Below, one piece after another: positions 26,245 through 41,201 of a stretch of DNA of 64,000 nt. A model generated the notes under the pieces. It had not been told where the DNA came from. It saw nothing but the letters and a program-made list of their open reading frames with translations, and did no database searches. Position 1 is the first letter of the stretch. Every line of letters begins with the position of its first letter. A program made the translations under genes and the position numbers. Source of the DNA: Halobacillus campisalis (GTDB taxonomy: Bacteria > Bacillota > Bacilli > Bacillales > Halobacillaceae); NCBI RefSeq assembly GCF_030345335.1, contig NZ_JAPVRC010000003.1:388794-452793 (forward strand). Direction: 5' to 3'.

Positions 26245-26272
26245 AGGGCGGCGAGCCATTCCCCGCCGCCCT
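26245..26272. other. GC-rich hairpin in the dnaN-yaaA gap
   Basis: AGGGCGGCG and CGCCGCCCT form a perfect 9-bp stem around a 10-nt loop, with no T run. It is unusually GC-rich for this region. The gap 25757-26537 otherwise holds repeat R3, a terminator-like hairpin at 26375-26417 and no supported gene. Confidence 0.5.
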
Positions 26273-26374
26273 GATCCACTCACTTAATGAATTGAAATCA
26301 AATCTTCAACACCCCTGCCATATCCTTGAAAAACTTTTCATGAAAATCTACAACGACTTTTAATATGGTTATAT

Positions 26375-26417
26375 AAAAATCCGTTATGAACTAAAAAATC
26401 ATAGCGGTTTTTTAGTT
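26375..26417 (+). terminator. Rho-independent terminator before yaaA
   Basis: CCGTTATGA pairs with TCATAGCGG (one G-U pair) and TTTTTT follows. It is 620 bp after dnaN; the same stem sequence recurs in the terminator after the SRP RNA (59907-59940). Confidence 0.75.
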
Positions 26418-26537
26418 TTCACCAAAAATTACCGGATATTTTAGCTATTTTCTGTTATATTCTTCGGTTTGCTTTTCTTAAAGCAATATCTTTAGTAAAA
26501 TAGAGATAAGACAAACCATGAAAAATAGGGTGAACAT

Positions 26538-26759
26538 ATGAGCGAACGAATTGAAATATCTACGGAATACATTCCACTCGGGAAGTTTCTGAAATTGAGC
26601 AACGTAGTGGAATCAGGAGGAATGGTCAAAATTTTTCTAGACGAATTTGAAGTCTACGTCAATGGTGAACGAGAGCAGCGCCGCGGACGAAAACTTTACC
26701 TGGGAGATGTTGTGAATATTCCTGCATTTGGAGCATATGAGGTTGTCCGGGAGGAATAG
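26538..26759 (+). CDS. yaaA: S4-domain RNA-binding protein YaaA
   Basis: A 73-residue S4-like RNA-binding protein (ISTEYIPLGKFLKLSNVVES then GERVQRRGRKL-like GEREQRRGRKLYLGDVVNI). It is conserved between dnaN and recF in Firmicutes and is linked to ribosome assembly. AGGGTGA precedes the ATG; recF starts 21 bp downstream. Confidence 0.95.
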   Translation: MSERIEISTEYIPLGKFLKLSNVVESGGMVKIFLDEFEVYVNGEREQRRGRKLYLGDVVNIPAFGAYEVVREE

Positions 26760-26780
26760 TCCCGGCAGCTTCCTTTTCTG

Positions 26781-27899
26781 ATGTACTTAAATGAATTGTC
26801 GATGCGATCATTCAGAAATTATGATCAGCTCTCATTGACCTTTAACCACACGATCAATGTCATCATTGGTGAAAACGCCCAGGGGAAAACCAATTTGATG
26901 GAAGCCATTTATGCATTAGCTTTCACTCGTTCACATCGAACGCCTCGTGATAAAGAACTCATACACTGGGACGCTGAGTATGCTAAAATAAAAGGTAGTA
27001 TCTATAAACGGAATCGACGCTTTCCTCTTGAGATCATCTATTCAAAAAAAGGGAAAAAAGCGAAGCTTAATCATATTGAACAGAAAAGGTTGAGTGATTA
27101 TATAGGCGCACTCAATGTCGTCATGTTTGCACCTGAGGATTTGAACCTTGTCAAAGGGAGCCCTCAGGTGCGTCGTCGGTTTATTGACATGGAAATCGGC
27201 CAAATTCAGCCGAGGTATATTTACCACCTCGGTCAATTCCAGAAAATTCTCAGACAGCGGAACCACTCCTTGAAAGAGCTTCAAAGAAAACCGGGAGCTG
27301 ACCGGACGATGCTGCGTGTACTGACAGATCAACTCATTGAGCATGCCACGACGATTGTCGAGCGACGTTTTAAATTCCTCCACCTTCTAAGGACGTGGGC
27401 TGCCCCCATCCATAAAGGCATCAGCCGGGACTTAGAAACGTTGGAAATCGCCTATTCTGCTAGTGTGAAAGTATCAGAGCATATGAATTTGGAAACAATA
27501 AAAGCAAGCTTTGAAGAAAAGTTCAAAGAGATAGAAGATAAAGAGGTCGACCGCGGGACAACATTAGCTGGACCACATCGGGACGATTTAGTTTTTTATG
27601 TAAATGGAAAAGATGTACAGACTTTCGGATCCCAGGGCCAGCAGCGCACGACTGCCCTTTCTTTAAAACTTGCTGAGATAGAATTGATTCACAGCGAAGT
27701 GGGAGAATATCCGATTCTATTGCTGGACGATGTGTTAAGTGAACTTGATGACTATCGTCAGTCCCACTTACTGCATACCATCCAGGGAAAAGTACAAACG
27801 TTTGTGTCGACAACGAGCATCGATGGTATAGAGCATGAAGCCTTGAAAGAGGCAGAGATTTTTCATGTGAAAGAAGGCACGATCGAAGTTCAGAAATGA
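26781..27899 (+). CDS. recF: DNA replication/repair protein RecF
   Basis: RecF is an SMC-like ATPase that helps load RecA at gaps. Walker A is GENAQGKTN (about residues 30-38), the signature [19 protein letters not shown] precedes Walker [15 protein letters not shown]. Length 372 residues is typical. It begins [20 protein letters not shown]. Operon with yaaA and remB. Confidence 0.98.
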   Translation: MYLNELSMRSFRNYDQLSLTFNHTINVIIGENAQGKTNLMEAIYALAFTRSHRTPRDKELIHWDAEYAKIKGSIYKRNRRFPLEIIYSKKGKKAKLNHIEQKRLSDYIGALNVVMFAPEDLNLVKGSPQVRRRFIDMEIGQIQPRYIYHLGQFQKILRQRNHSLKELQRKPGADRTMLRVLTDQLIEHATTIVERRFKFLHLLRTWAAPIHKGISRDLETLEIAYSASVKVSEHMNLETIKASFEEKFKEIEDKEVDRGTTLAGPHRDDLVFYVNGKDVQTFGSQGQQRTTALSLKLAEIELIHSEVGEYPILLLDDVLSELDDYRQSHLLHTIQGKVQTFVSTTSIDGIEHEALKEAEIFHVKEGTIEVQK

Positions 27900-27908
27900 G
27901 GTGACAAG

Positions 27909-28193
27909 TTGTTCATTCACATTGGGGATGATCACGTGATCCAGTCGAAGGATGTCGTAAGTATAGTAGATCATAGTTTGTTGAGTTCCTCCTCGATCAT
28001 CGAAGAGATGGTGTTTAACCAGAGGAAGGAAAAACGAGTGATAGAGTCCAAAGAATCGGACCCTAAAGCCATCGTTATTACAAAAGATTATATATATTTC
28101 AGTCCGTTATCTGTTTACACGTTGAAAAAACGCGCAAATATGATGACGACTCTAAATAGATTAGAAGATTTTTCTGATGAATTTGAAGCTTGA
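27909..28193 (+). CDS. remB: RemB-like DUF370 regulator (YaaB)
   Basis: The 94-residue protein starts from TTG 27909 behind GAGGTGA (MFIHIGDDHVIQSKDVVSIV). DUF370 proteins RemA and RemB are DNA-binding regulators; RemB affects biofilm matrix genes in B. subtilis. Its place between recF and gyrB is conserved. It is 9 bp after recF. Confidence 0.93.
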   Translation: MFIHIGDDHVIQSKDVVSIVDHSLLSSSSIIEEMVFNQRKEKRVIESKESDPKAIVITKDYIYFSPLSVYTLKKRANMMTTLNRLEDFSDEFEA

Positions 28194-28221
28194 GCATATA
28201 CCAATTGAGAAATGTAGGTGA

Positions 28222-30150
<1,929 letters not shown>

Positions 30151-30216
30151 GAGATATATAAGAAATATAAGGGCGGCTTTAACGTGGACCCTGCAGGTTA
30201 ACTAGGAGGTAATGAG

Positions 30217-32763
30217 ATGGTCGATCAACCCGAACGCAAGCGCGTCGAGGAAGTGAATATAAGCAATGAAATGAGAACCTCATTTCTGGATTACGCTATG
30301 AGTGTAATCGTTGCTCGTGCCCTTCCTGATGTGCGCGATGGTTTAAAACCGGTTCACCGGCGGATTTTGTACGCAATGCATGACTTAGGTATGCATTCGG
30401 ACAAAGCTTATAAGAAATCAGCTCGTATCGTAGGAGAGGTTATCGGTAAGTACCACCCCCACGGGGACTCTGCGGTATACGACACGATGGTGCGTATGGC
30501 CCAGGATTTTGCTTATCGGAACATGCTCGTGGATGGACATGGGAACTTCGGTTCTGTCGATGGAGATGCGGCAGCTGCGATGCGTTATACGGAAGCGCGC
30601 ATGTCCAAGATTTCCATGGAGATTTTGCGTGATATCAATAAAGATACGATTGATTATGCAGATAACTATGACGGCACAGAAAGAGAGCCTGTCGTATTGC
30701 CGGCAAGGTTCCCTAACCTCCTTGTAAATGGTGGAGCGGGTATTGCCGTCGGAATGGCTACGAACATTCCGCCACATCAGCTCGGTGAAGTGATTGATGG
30801 TGTGCTGGCTGTAAGTAAAGATCCTGATATTACGGTACAGGAACTGATGGAAGAATATATTTATGGTCCTGATTTCCCTACTCATGGCCAAATCCTTGGA
30901 ATTAGCGGGATAAGGAAAGCCTATGAAACTGGGAAAGGCTCGATTACTATCCGTGCAAAAGTGGATATCGAGGAGCAGGCGAATGGAAAATCTCGCCTTA
31001 TTGTGACAGAGCTTCCTTACCAGGTGAACAAGGCCCGCCTAGTAGAGAAAATCGCTGATCTGGCCCGCGATAAGAAAATCGATGGGATTACCGATCTTCG
31101 TGACGAATCCGATCGTAACGGTATGCGTGTCGTCATAGAACTTCGCCGTGATGCGAATCCAAACGTACTCCTGAATAACTTATATAAAATGACGGCCTTG
31201 CAGACGTCATTTGGAATTAATATTCTCGCACTTGTAGATGGCCAGCCGAAGGTCCTGAATTTAAAACAGTGCCTGGAATATTATTTAGAACACCAGAAAG
31301 TCGTCATCAAACGCCGTACCGCTTACGAACTGCGGAAGGCTGAAGCGAGAGCTCATATTTTAGAAGGGCTGCGTATCGCTCTTGATCATTTGGATGAAGT
31401 GATCAAACTGATCCGTGGTTCCCAAACGACTGAAATCGCTCGAAACGGTTTGATTGAGCGCTTCGGACTTTCTGAAAAACAAGCTCAAGCGATTTTAGAC
31501 ATGCGTCTGCAGCGTCTTACAGGTTTAGAACGTGAAAAAATTGAAGAAGAATATCAAGAACTTAAAAAGCTGATTGATGAATTGAAAGCTATTTTAGCTG
31601 ATGAAGAAAAAGTTCTCGAAATCATTCGGGAAGAGCTTCTTGAGATTAAAGAGCGTTTCAATGACGAGCGTCGTACAGAAATCATGCTTGGCGGGACAGA
31701 CTTTATTGAAGATGAAGACTTGATCCCGGAAGAAACCGTCATCGTATCACTAACCCACCAGGGTTACGTGAAACGTCTGCCTGCCAGTACGTATCGTTCT
31801 CAGCGCAGAGGCGGCCGCGGTGTTCAGGGAATGGGAACTCACCAGGAAGACTTCGTCGAGCACTTGTTATCGACCTCGACGCACAATACGCTGCTGTTCT
31901 TCTCCAATAAAGGAAAAGTATATAAAGCTAAAGGATATGAAGTTCCAGAGTTCAGCCGTACAGCCAAGGGGATTCCAATCATCAACATGCTGAACATCGA
32001 ACGAGATGAATGGATCAACGCCGTAATCGCGGTCGAAGATTTCGTCGATGACTGGTATTTCATTTTCACAACGAAAAATGGAATCACGAAGCGGACAAGC
32101 ATTTCTCAATTCGCTAACATCCGTAGAGGCGGACTGATCGCACTAGGTCTTCGCGAAGATGATGAATTGATTTCTGTGAAGCTGACAAACGGTGAGCAGG
32201 ATATTATGATCGGAACGCAAAACGGTTATGTGATCCGTTTTAATGAAGATCAAATCCGTACAATGGGTCGTTCAGCTGCTGGAGTTAAAGGAATCTCTCT
32301 CAGAGAAGACGATAAAGTCGTGTCCATGGAAATCATCCACGACGATCTTCAAGTTCTTACGGTCACGAACAAAGGGTTCGGTAAACGTACGCCTGCTGAA
32401 GATTATCGAATTACGAACCGTGGCGGTAAAGGGATTATCACTTGTAATCTGACCGAGAAAAACGGTCGTGTCGTCGCTACCAAAGCAGTGACGGGTGAAG
32501 AAGATGTCATGATCATTACTGCTCAAGGTGTGCTCATCCGTATGCCGGTGGAAAGCATATCTGAGACAGGACGAAATACACAAGGGGTCAGGCTTATTCG
32601 TCTTCAGAACGAAGAAGAAGTCGCGACCGTTGCTCGTATTGAGTCTGAAAAAGAGGAAGAAGAGCTGATTGAGGAAGCTCTTGAGGCGCAAGAAGCCCAA
32701 GAAACAACTCAAGAAGATGGAAACGATCCGGTATTACCAGAAGATAAGCCTGAAGAAGAGTAA
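30217..32763 (+). CDS. gyrA: DNA gyrase subunit A
   Basis: The DNA-cleaving subunit, 848 residues. The active tyrosine is Y124 in [10 protein letters not shown]. The quinolone-resistance region reads [14 protein letters not shown] with S85 and D89, the sensitive-type residues. The GyrA box [10 protein letters not shown] starts the C-terminal wrapping domain. The C-terminal tail is very acidic ([17 protein letters not shown]), longer than in B. subtilis as far as I recall. AGGAGG precedes the ATG; it follows gyrB by 66 bp. Confidence 0.99.
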   Translation: MVDQPERKRVEEVNISNEMRTSFLDYAMSVIVARALPDVRDGLKPVHRRILYAMHDLGMHSDKAYKKSARIVGEVIGKYHPHGDSAVYDTMVRMAQDFAYRNMLVDGHGNFGSVDGDAAAAMRYTEARMSKISMEILRDINKDTIDYADNYDGTEREPVVLPARFPNLLVNGGAGIAVGMATNIPPHQLGEVIDGVLAVSKDPDITVQELMEEYIYGPDFPTHGQILGISGIRKAYETGKGSITIRAKVDIEEQANGKSRLIVTELPYQVNKARLVEKIADLARDKKIDGITDLRDESDRNGMRVVIELRRDANPNVLLNNLYKMTALQTSFGINILALVDGQPKVLNLKQCLEYYLEHQKVVIKRRTAYELRKAEARAHILEGLRIALDHLDEVIKLIRGSQTTEIARNGLIERFGLSEKQAQAILDMRLQRLTGLEREKIEEEYQELKKLIDELKAILADEEKVLEIIREELLEIKERFNDERRTEIMLGGTDFIEDEDLIPEETVIVSLTHQGYVKRLPASTYRSQRRGGRGVQGMGTHQEDFVEHLLSTSTHNTLLFFSNKGKVYKAKGYEVPEFSRTAKGIPIINMLNIERDEWINAVIAVEDFVDDWYFIFTTKNGITKRTSISQFANIRRGGLIALGLREDDELISVKLTNGEQDIMIGTQNGYVIRFNEDQIRTMGRSAAGVKGISLREDDKVVSMEIIHDDLQVLTVTNKGFGKRTPAEDYRITNRGGKGIITCNLTEKNGRVVATKAVTGEEDVMIITAQGVLIRMPVESISETGRNTQGVRLIRLQNEEEVATVARIESEKEEEELIEEALEAQEAQETTQEDGNDPVLPEDKPEEE

Positions 32764-32774
32764 TCCATTATTAT

Positions 32775-32817
32775 AAGAAGCCGCCTGCCATTTATGAGGC
32801 AGTGCGGCTTCTTTTTT
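32775..32817 (+). terminator. Terminator of gyrBA
   Basis: AAGAAGCCGC-CTGCC pairs with GGCAG-GCGGCTTCTT (one bulge) followed by TTTTTT, 12 bp after the gyrA stop. Confidence 0.93.
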
Positions 32818-32850
32818 ACATATTTACATCGTAAAGAAGAGGTGAAATCC

Positions 32851-33954
32851 ATGGAAGTCCATCCTTCCCAATTAATATCAGGGTGCATCCTTACGAAAGA
32901 CGTGATGGGAAAAACAAACTCTCCCATTATTCCTAAGCATACGGTACTGGATCCTATACATATCAACGTTTTACATGAATTTCTTATCGCTTCTGTAGAA
33001 GTTGGCCCGAAGCTTTCAAACGGCCAGCCATTTGTGCCTGATAAAAAAGAAAATCCCCCACCACGACAAGACACCTACACGAAAAAAACTGCAATACCCA
33101 AAGATCTCCCCTTTCATGAATACTACCTGGAAGCAGTAAAAACTTATGAACAATGGTTTGAGCATTGGCAGGGTGGTTCCTCTATTGATATGAAGGAAAT
33201 CCGCACCTTTATGGTCCCTTTGATCGAACAGGCGGTTCACTCCACTAGAGATGTTTTCTTACTTCATCACTATTCAACAGAAACCAATTACTTAGCTCAT
33301 CACAGCGTAGCCACGGGCTTGATTTCCGCCTATTTGACGGCGAAGCTCGGTTATTCCCGCGGAGAGTGGCTGCAGGCGGGGCTGGCTGGATTGTTAAGTG
33401 ATTGCGGCATGGCACGGATTGATACGAGGATCTTACATAAAACAAACGCCCTCGATGAAGCGGAGTATGAAGAAATCAAAAAACATGCAGCCTACTCTTA
33501 TCGTCTAGTAGAAAACATTCCTTCATTAAGCAGCCAGGCGAAGCTGGGCATCCTCCAGCATCATGAGCGGCTGGATGGAAGCGGGTATCCGCTTGGTTTA
33601 CGACAGAATAAAATCCATCAATTCGCTCAGATCATTGCGGTAAGCGACATGTATCACGCAATGACATCAGAAAGAGTTTACCGAAAAAAACAGTCTCCTT
33701 ATAAAGTGCTGGAAGAAATTATAAAAGAACAGTTCGGACGATATGATCATACCGTCATTCAGCTTTTCGTCAAAGAGATGACGAACTTTTCTACAGGAAC
33801 GAAAGTGAGATTGACGACAAGTCAAAGGGGGGAGATCATCTTCATTGATCCCGCTCACCCTACACGCCCCATGGTTCAGCTTGAGGAAAACGGTGAAATC
33901 ATCGCTCTTAGCCAGCAGTCGCATGTGCATATAGACGAAGTAGTAGAGTCATGA
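32851..33954 (+). CDS. HD-GYP-like protein with altered HD dyad
   Basis: The start is ATG 32851 (MEVHPSQLISGCILTKDVMG), after AGAGGTGA, giving 367 residues. The N-terminal part (about 1-65) resembles a DUF3391-like cap. The HD-GYP domain follows: AHHSVATG at 150-156, then LLSDCGMARI where the catalytic HD is S183-D184, then KHAAYSY, and HHERLDGSGYP with GYP at 245-247. HD-GYP enzymes hydrolyse cyclic di-GMP. Loss of the histidine suggests altered or lost catalysis, perhaps a sensor role. It is flanked by terminators, so it is a single-gene unit. Confidence 0.88.
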   Translation: MEVHPSQLISGCILTKDVMGKTNSPIIPKHTVLDPIHINVLHEFLIASVEVGPKLSNGQPFVPDKKENPPPRQDTYTKKTAIPKDLPFHEYYLEAVKTYEQWFEHWQGGSSIDMKEIRTFMVPLIEQAVHSTRDVFLLHHYSTETNYLAHHSVATGLISAYLTAKLGYSRGEWLQAGLAGLLSDCGMARIDTRILHKTNALDEAEYEEIKKHAAYSYRLVENIPSLSSQAKLGILQHHERLDGSGYPLGLRQNKIHQFAQIIAVSDMYHAMTSERVYRKKQSPYKVLEEIIKEQFGRYDHTVIQLFVKEMTNFSTGTKVRLTTSQRGEIIFIDPAHPTRPMVQLEENGEIIALSQQSHVHIDEVVES

Positions 33955-33985
33955 AAAAGACCGGTCTTATTAAGACCGGTCTTTT
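33955..33985. terminator. Bidirectional terminator overlapping the yaaC stop
   Basis: AAAAGACCGGTCTTA and its complement form a stem with A and T runs. It ends the HD-GYP gene (plus) and its right arm is also the last codons (KDRS, stop) of yaaC on the minus strand. Confidence 0.88.
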
Positions 33986-34674
33986 AACCATGAAGAAATA
34001 GAAAGGGAGATCCGGTCGGCCATCGATTCTAAAAAATGAAAAATGAACACGTAATCTTCACGGTCGCGTAATTGATTCATTTCCCCCCACCATTCTCCTT
34101 CATAACGGACGAGCATACTTAAATTGTAGAGTACGGCGAATTCTGCTGCCAATTCTGGAAATAGCGGTGCTTGTTCGGTTGTGTCTTTTTTAAATTCATA
34201 CATTTTTTTCATACAGGAGAGGGGTTTTAAAAGGTCGTTCATCATCACTTTCGCTGGAAATTCAGAAATGTTGAACATTGTTTTCGCTGCGTAAGGAAAA
34301 AGACCATCCGGTTGAATGCGAATCTCATCTTCTAAAAAACGGTAATGCTGTTTTTTCCTTTTCCTTGTAGAAAGCCCATGAGCCAGAACCCGCGCGGAAG
34401 CAGGATATTCGGGGTCAACGGTAATGATACAGCTTTTTAAAAAGTGGGTGAGACTATAATAATAAAGGAGCGGCTGTACGCTGAAAGTGGTGTTCTTTGC
34501 AGCTGATAAATATTCTTCTCCTAATTGCAAACCATAAGAGAAACGTTCAGCATTTTGATAGGCGTGGAGCTTTGCTTGATCCACACCTGCTGCCTGGTAT
34601 CTCATTAGTAAATATTCCCTAGTATGGGAAGTCGATTTTAAGTAATTGAGGTAGGTTGTCGTTTCATTCGTCAA
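33970..34674 (-). CDS. yaaC: YaaC-like protein
   Basis: A 234-residue member of the YaaC family, found between gyrA and guaB in Bacillus. Conserved parts are LLYYYSLTHFLKSCIITVDP, VLAHGLSTRKRKK and the C-terminal LYNLSMLVRYEGEWWGEMNQ. B. subtilis YaaC is, as I recall, longer (about 315 residues), so this version lacks some N- or C-terminal sequence. The function is unknown. A CATATTG/TTCTCCTTTCTT stretch upstream gives a good AAGGAGA ribosome binding site. Confidence 0.85.
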   Translation of the reverse strand: MTNETTTYLNYLKSTSHTREYLLMRYQAAGVDQAKLHAYQNAERFSYGLQLGEEYLSAAKNTTFSVQPLLYYYSLTHFLKSCIITVDPEYPASARVLAHGLSTRKRKKQHYRFLEDEIRIQPDGLFPYAAKTMFNISEFPAKVMMNDLLKPLSCMKKMYEFKKDTTEQAPLFPELAAEFAVLYNLSMLVRYEGEWWGEMNQLRDREDYVFIFHFLESMADRISLSISSWLKDRS

Positions 34675-34724
34675 TATTGTTCTCCTTTCTTATGATTTCA
34701 GCGTATTCCGCTGATTTTTTATCC

Positions 34725-34753
34725 TTGAAAAAGCACTGCTGTTGTCGTATTGT
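34725..34753 (+). promoter_or_regulatory. Sigma-A promoter of guaB
   Basis: TTGAAA, 17 bp, TATTGT, about 80 bp before guaB. A small + strand terminator-like hairpin (TCAGCG/CGCTGA then TTTTTT, 34698-34720) lies just upstream and has no obvious gene to end. Confidence 0.6.
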
Positions 34754-34773
34754 AAATAACAATAAGAAAGTGA

Positions 34774-36306
<1,533 letters not shown>

Positions 36307-36321
36307 TCCAAAAAAAATACT

Positions 36322-36353
36322 ATAGACAGGGACTATTCCCTGTCTATTTTTTT
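36322..36353 (+). terminator. Terminator of guaB
   Basis: TAGACAGGGA and TCCCTGTCTA around CTAT, followed by seven Ts, 17 bp after guaB. Confidence 0.93.
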
Positions 36354-36413
36354 ATAAACGCCTATGGTAGAATAATAAGGATGCATATTATTATTCCGTG
36401 GAGGTTGAAAAAT

Positions 36414-37751
36414 TTGAAACAAAGTTTACAAGCATCAGCGGCCATCGTCATGGTCCTAGTTTTAAGCATTTTTGCGGTTTTTGGAAATCCTGAGGCTACA
36501 TATGCAGACTCGGTAGAAGTGGAAGCAGAATCAGCCATATTAGTGGACGCACAGTCCGGTAAAATTTTATTTGAAAAAGAAGCTGATCTAACATTACCTC
36601 CAGCCAGTATGACGAAAATGATGACAGAATATCTCGTATTAGAGGCTATTGAAGAAGGCGACATAGAATGGGAAACAACGACTCAAATAAGTGATTATCC
36701 ATATAGTATTTCGGCTAACGCTACGTTTTCTGGAGTTGGCTTAACACAAAGTCAGGATTACACAGTTCGTGAACTTTACGAAGCTATGGCAATTAATTCT
36801 GATAACGGAACATCAATTGCTTTAGCAGAATTAGTGGCAGGTTCAGAAGGCGAATTTGTAAATATGATGAATGAAAAAGCAGAAGAATTAGGGATGACAG
36901 ATTACCAATTTGTAAACTCAACGGGTCTTGAAAATGAAGATTTAGGTGAAAATTATCCTGAAGGTACAGAAAGAGAAGATACGAATCTACTATCCGCTCG
37001 TTCTTCAGCTATTTTAGCCTATCACCTAGTGAATGATTACCCTGAATCTCTTGAAATCTCGTCTATACCAACGACAGAATTCGATGGACAGGAAATCATC
37101 AACTGGAACCGGATGCTTCCAGGCATGCCGGGACAGTTGGCAGCCGGCAGTTATGAAGGTGTAGATGGATTAAAAACAGGATTTACGGATCTTGCCGGAT
37201 TCAGCTTCACTGGAACTGCCGAGCGTGACGACCGTCGTCTAATCTCTGTCGTCATGAAAACAGATAGTGAAGAGGCAAGGTTTGAAGAAACAAAGAAACT
37301 TTTTGAATATGGCTTCAATGAGTTCAGTCAACAAGAATTGTTCCAGGCCGGTCACCAAGTGGATGACAATTCCACAGTTGAAGTATCTAAAGGAAAAGAA
37401 GATTCCGTAGAATTGGAAATCGCAGAGGGCATCACGGCTCCAGTTAAAGAAGGAGAAGAAGAACAATACGCAGTCACTGTGAACCTTTCAGAAGAAGCCT
37501 TAGATAAAAACGGCAAATTGGAAGCCCCTTTTGATCAGGGAGAAAAAGTGGGAACCGCTGAACTCGTTTATAATGGGGAAGAATCTTATAAAGATCTTCA
37601 AACAGGGGAACCCTTAAGAACAGAAGTAGATGTTGTTACGGTTTCAAGTGTGGAAAAAGCGAATTGGTTCATGCTCACTATTGGAGGAATCGGTGATTTC
37701 TTCAGTGATATCTTTTCTAGTGCAGTAAGTATGGTAAAAGGCTGGTTCTAG
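36414..37751 (+). CDS. dacA: D-alanyl-D-alanine carboxypeptidase (PBP5)
   Basis: Removes the terminal D-Ala from peptidoglycan stem peptides. The start is taken as TTG 36414 (LKQSLQASAAIVM) behind GGAGGTTG; an ATG at 36381 lacks a site. A signal peptide ends near TYA-DSV (residue 31). Active-site motifs: S65-M-T-K68, S129-D-N131 and GLKTGFTD. The C-terminal beta domain ends with an amphipathic membrane-anchoring helix (FFSDIFSSAVSMVKGWF). 445 residues, normal for DacA. The sequence is rather acidic, which suits a salt-adapted extracytoplasmic protein. Confidence 0.97.
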   Translation: MKQSLQASAAIVMVLVLSIFAVFGNPEATYADSVEVEAESAILVDAQSGKILFEKEADLTLPPASMTKMMTEYLVLEAIEEGDIEWETTTQISDYPYSISANATFSGVGLTQSQDYTVRELYEAMAINSDNGTSIALAELVAGSEGEFVNMMNEKAEELGMTDYQFVNSTGLENEDLGENYPEGTEREDTNLLSARSSAILAYHLVNDYPESLEISSIPTTEFDGQEIINWNRMLPGMPGQLAAGSYEGVDGLKTGFTDLAGFSFTGTAERDDRRLISVVMKTDSEEARFEETKKLFEYGFNEFSQQELFQAGHQVDDNSTVEVSKGKEDSVELEIAEGITAPVKEGEEEQYAVTVNLSEEALDKNGKLEAPFDQGEKVGTAELVYNGEESYKDLQTGEPLRTEVDVVTVSSVEKANWFMLTIGGIGDFFSDIFSSAVSMVKGWF

Positions 37752-37873
37752 GCCAAATACCCAATTTATTTAGTAGGATTTAGTTTGCGTATGCGTTACA
37801 ATAGAACGTAAGGGAATTTTTTGTTTAATTAAAAAATGATCGACTATTATAGATCACATTGGGAGGAATTATC

Positions 37874-38758
37874 ATGGCTCAAACAGGTACAGATCGCGTT
37901 AAACGCGGAATGGCAGAAATGCAAAAAGGCGGCGTCATCATGGACGTAGTAAACGCAGAACAAGCAAAAATCGCTGAAGAAGCAGGTGCAGTTGCGGTTA
38001 TGGCACTGGAACGTGTTCCATCTGATATCCGTGCAGCAGGCGGAGTAGCTCGTATGGCTGATCCTACAATCGTAGAAGAAGTTATGAACGCTGTATCCAT
38101 CCCTGTTATGGCAAAAGCGCGTATCGGCCATATTACTGAAGCTCGTGTATTGGAATCTATGGGTGTGGATTACATCGATGAGAGTGAAGTATTAACTCCT
38201 GCTGATGAAATTTATCACATTAAAAAAGATGATTATACTGTGCCATTCGTATGTGGATGCCGTAATATCGGCGAAGCGACTCGTCGTATTCGTGAAGGAG
38301 CTTCCATGCTTCGTACAAAAGGTGAGCCAGGTACAGGAAACATTGTAGAAGCTGTAAGCCACATGCGTCAGATTCAATCTCAAATCCGTCAGCTGCAGAG
38401 CATGTCTGATGATGAAGTGATGGTGTACGCTAAAGAACATGGCGCTCCATTCGACCTTCTGCTTGAGATTCGCGAAGAAGGACGTCTTCCTGTCGTAAAC
38501 TTTGCGGCTGGCGGTATCGCTACACCTTCAGATGCGTCTCTTATGATGCAGTTAGGAGCAGACGGTGTATTCGTCGGTTCAGGAATCTTTAAATCAGATA
38601 ACCCTGCTAAATTTGCTCGTGCCATTGTTGAAGCGACAACACATTATGACGATTACAAACTGATCGCAGAAATTTCTAAAGGCCTGGGTACGGCGATGAA
38701 AGGTCTTGAAATGAACACTCTTAGTCAAGATCAGCGCATGCAGGATAGAAGTCAGTAG
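37874..38758 (+). CDS. pdxS: Pyridoxal 5'-phosphate synthase subunit PdxS
   Basis: PdxS builds PLP from ribose 5-phosphate, glyceraldehyde 3-phosphate and ammonia from PdxT. The start is ATG 37874 ([20 protein letters not shown]) behind GGGAGG; 294 residues. Conserved features: [20 protein letters not shown] with the active lysine in MAKARIGH, and [12 protein letters not shown]. pdxT follows 64 bp downstream. Confidence 0.99.
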   Translation: MAQTGTDRVKRGMAEMQKGGVIMDVVNAEQAKIAEEAGAVAVMALERVPSDIRAAGGVARMADPTIVEEVMNAVSIPVMAKARIGHITEARVLESMGVDYIDESEVLTPADEIYHIKKDDYTVPFVCGCRNIGEATRRIREGASMLRTKGEPGTGNIVEAVSHMRQIQSQIRQLQSMSDDEVMVYAKEHGAPFDLLLEIREEGRLPVVNFAAGGIATPSDASLMMQLGADGVFVGSGIFKSDNPAKFARAIVEATTHYDDYKLIAEISKGLGTAMKGLEMNTLSQDQRMQDRSQ

Positions 38759-38822
38759 GTCTTCATAAAACGGAGAGATCCTGTCAGCTACGAGAAGCAT
38801 AAACAAAAAGGAGACATGCATC

Positions 38823-39413
38823 ATGACGACGATTGGTGTATTAGCGCTCCAGGGAGCTTTTCGTGAACATATCCGTTCCGTAGAAGCATCCGGAGCCAAA
38901 GGAATACTTGTGAAAAGAATTGAACAACTGGATGAAATTGATGGATTGATTATACCGGGCGGAGAAAGCACGACGATCCGCCGCCTGATCGATAAATATA
39001 ATTTCTTAGAACCCATTCGTCAGTTTGGAAAGCAGGGAAAACCGATTTTCGGGACTTGTGCTGGATTAATCTTGTTAGCATCCGAAATTGATGGCTCCTA
39101 CGATGTGCATTTAGGTCTGATGGATATCCGCGTCCGCCGAAACGCATTTGGACGTCAGCGTGAGAGTTTTGAAGCGGATCTTGATATCAAAGGCGTAGCC
39201 GACCAGTATAATGCTGTCTTTATTCGAGCACCCTATATTGAAGGGGTCGGAAAAGAAGCTTCCGTGTTAGCTACGTATAAAGGCAATATCGTGGCCGCTC
39301 AACAAGACAATTTCTTAGCCTGTTCTTTCCACCCAGAGCTGACTGATGATCATAGAATCACCGAGCATTTTGTAAAAATGGTGGAAGAAGCGAAAAAATC
39401 TCTTGCATCTTAA
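38823..39413 (+). CDS. pdxT: PLP synthase glutaminase subunit PdxT
   Basis: A 196-residue class I glutamine amidotransferase giving ammonia to PdxS. Motifs: [10 protein letters not shown], the nucleophile in [11 protein letters not shown] (Cys about residue 79) and the His/Glu pair in [18 protein letters not shown] precedes the ATG. A weak hairpin (ACGAAG/CTTCGT, 39443-39459) follows. Confidence 0.98.
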   Translation: MTTIGVLALQGAFREHIRSVEASGAKGILVKRIEQLDEIDGLIIPGGESTTIRRLIDKYNFLEPIRQFGKQGKPIFGTCAGLILLASEIDGSYDVHLGLMDIRVRRNAFGRQRESFEADLDIKGVADQYNAVFIRAPYIEGVGKEASVLATYKGNIVAAQQDNFLACSFHPELTDDHRITEHFVKMVEEAKKSLAS

Positions 39414-39479
39414 GAGACATTCCGCTATTCTTATTTGAAAGACGAAGCTGATCTTCGTTTACTAAAATTAAAACGTTAA

Positions 39480-39727
39480 ACGCGATGATAGGAACTAGTA
39501 ACAGTTTACTCTTTTTTGAAGAGAGTCAGTGGCTGGTGAAAACTGATAAAAGAGTGCTGAGAATCCATCCTTGAGTTGTTTGCCTGAAATAAAGTAGGGT
39601 GAACCGGTCCTCGCCGTTATGAGCTAAGCCGGAAGATCTTTGTATCTTCAATCAGGGTGGTATCGCGGGAATGTATAACAAACTCTCGTCCCTTTATTCA
39701 ATTAAAGGGGCGGGAGTTTTTTTATTT
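39480..39727 (+). promoter_or_regulatory. T-box riboswitch (serine) upstream of serS
   Basis: The leader has the stem I element GATAGGAACTAGTAA, the GTGGCTGGTGAAAACTG loop, a probable specifier TCC (serine) at 39564-39566 within GAATCCATCC, and the T-box core AGGGTGGTATCGCGGG at 39654-39669. A strong terminator follows (ACTCTCGTCCCTTTA/TAAAGGGGCGGGAGT then Ts, 39682-39727). Uncharged tRNA-Ser binding should allow serS readthrough. Confidence 0.95.
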
Positions 39728-39754
39728 TTATCGATGGTCATGGGCCTGGCGTGA

Positions 39755-41092
<1,338 letters not shown>

Positions 41093-41103
41093 AGAGGATA
41101 GTG

Positions 41104-41132
41104 AACTGGCTCATATAATGAGCCAGTTTTTT
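41104..41132 (+). terminator. Terminator of serS
   Basis: AACTGGCTCAT and ATGAGCCAGTT form an 11-bp stem with a 3-nt loop followed by Ts. Confidence 0.93.
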
Positions 41133-41201
41133 ACTCACATAGACATATGATTATTTCCGAGGAAATAATATAAATTCTGAGCCGAATTTTTTTAGATATT
41201 G

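Noticed and set aside
26278..26380. Possible C-terminal coding remnant on the minus strand (reads VVVDFHEKFFKDMAGVLKI)
   Set aside because: Only about 30 codons in AT-rich DNA, no start, no associated terminator on that strand; chance cannot be excluded.
27928..27942. ATCACGTGAT palindrome in remB as a second parS
   Set aside because: Only the CACGTG core matches parS; flanking TGTT/AACA are absent.
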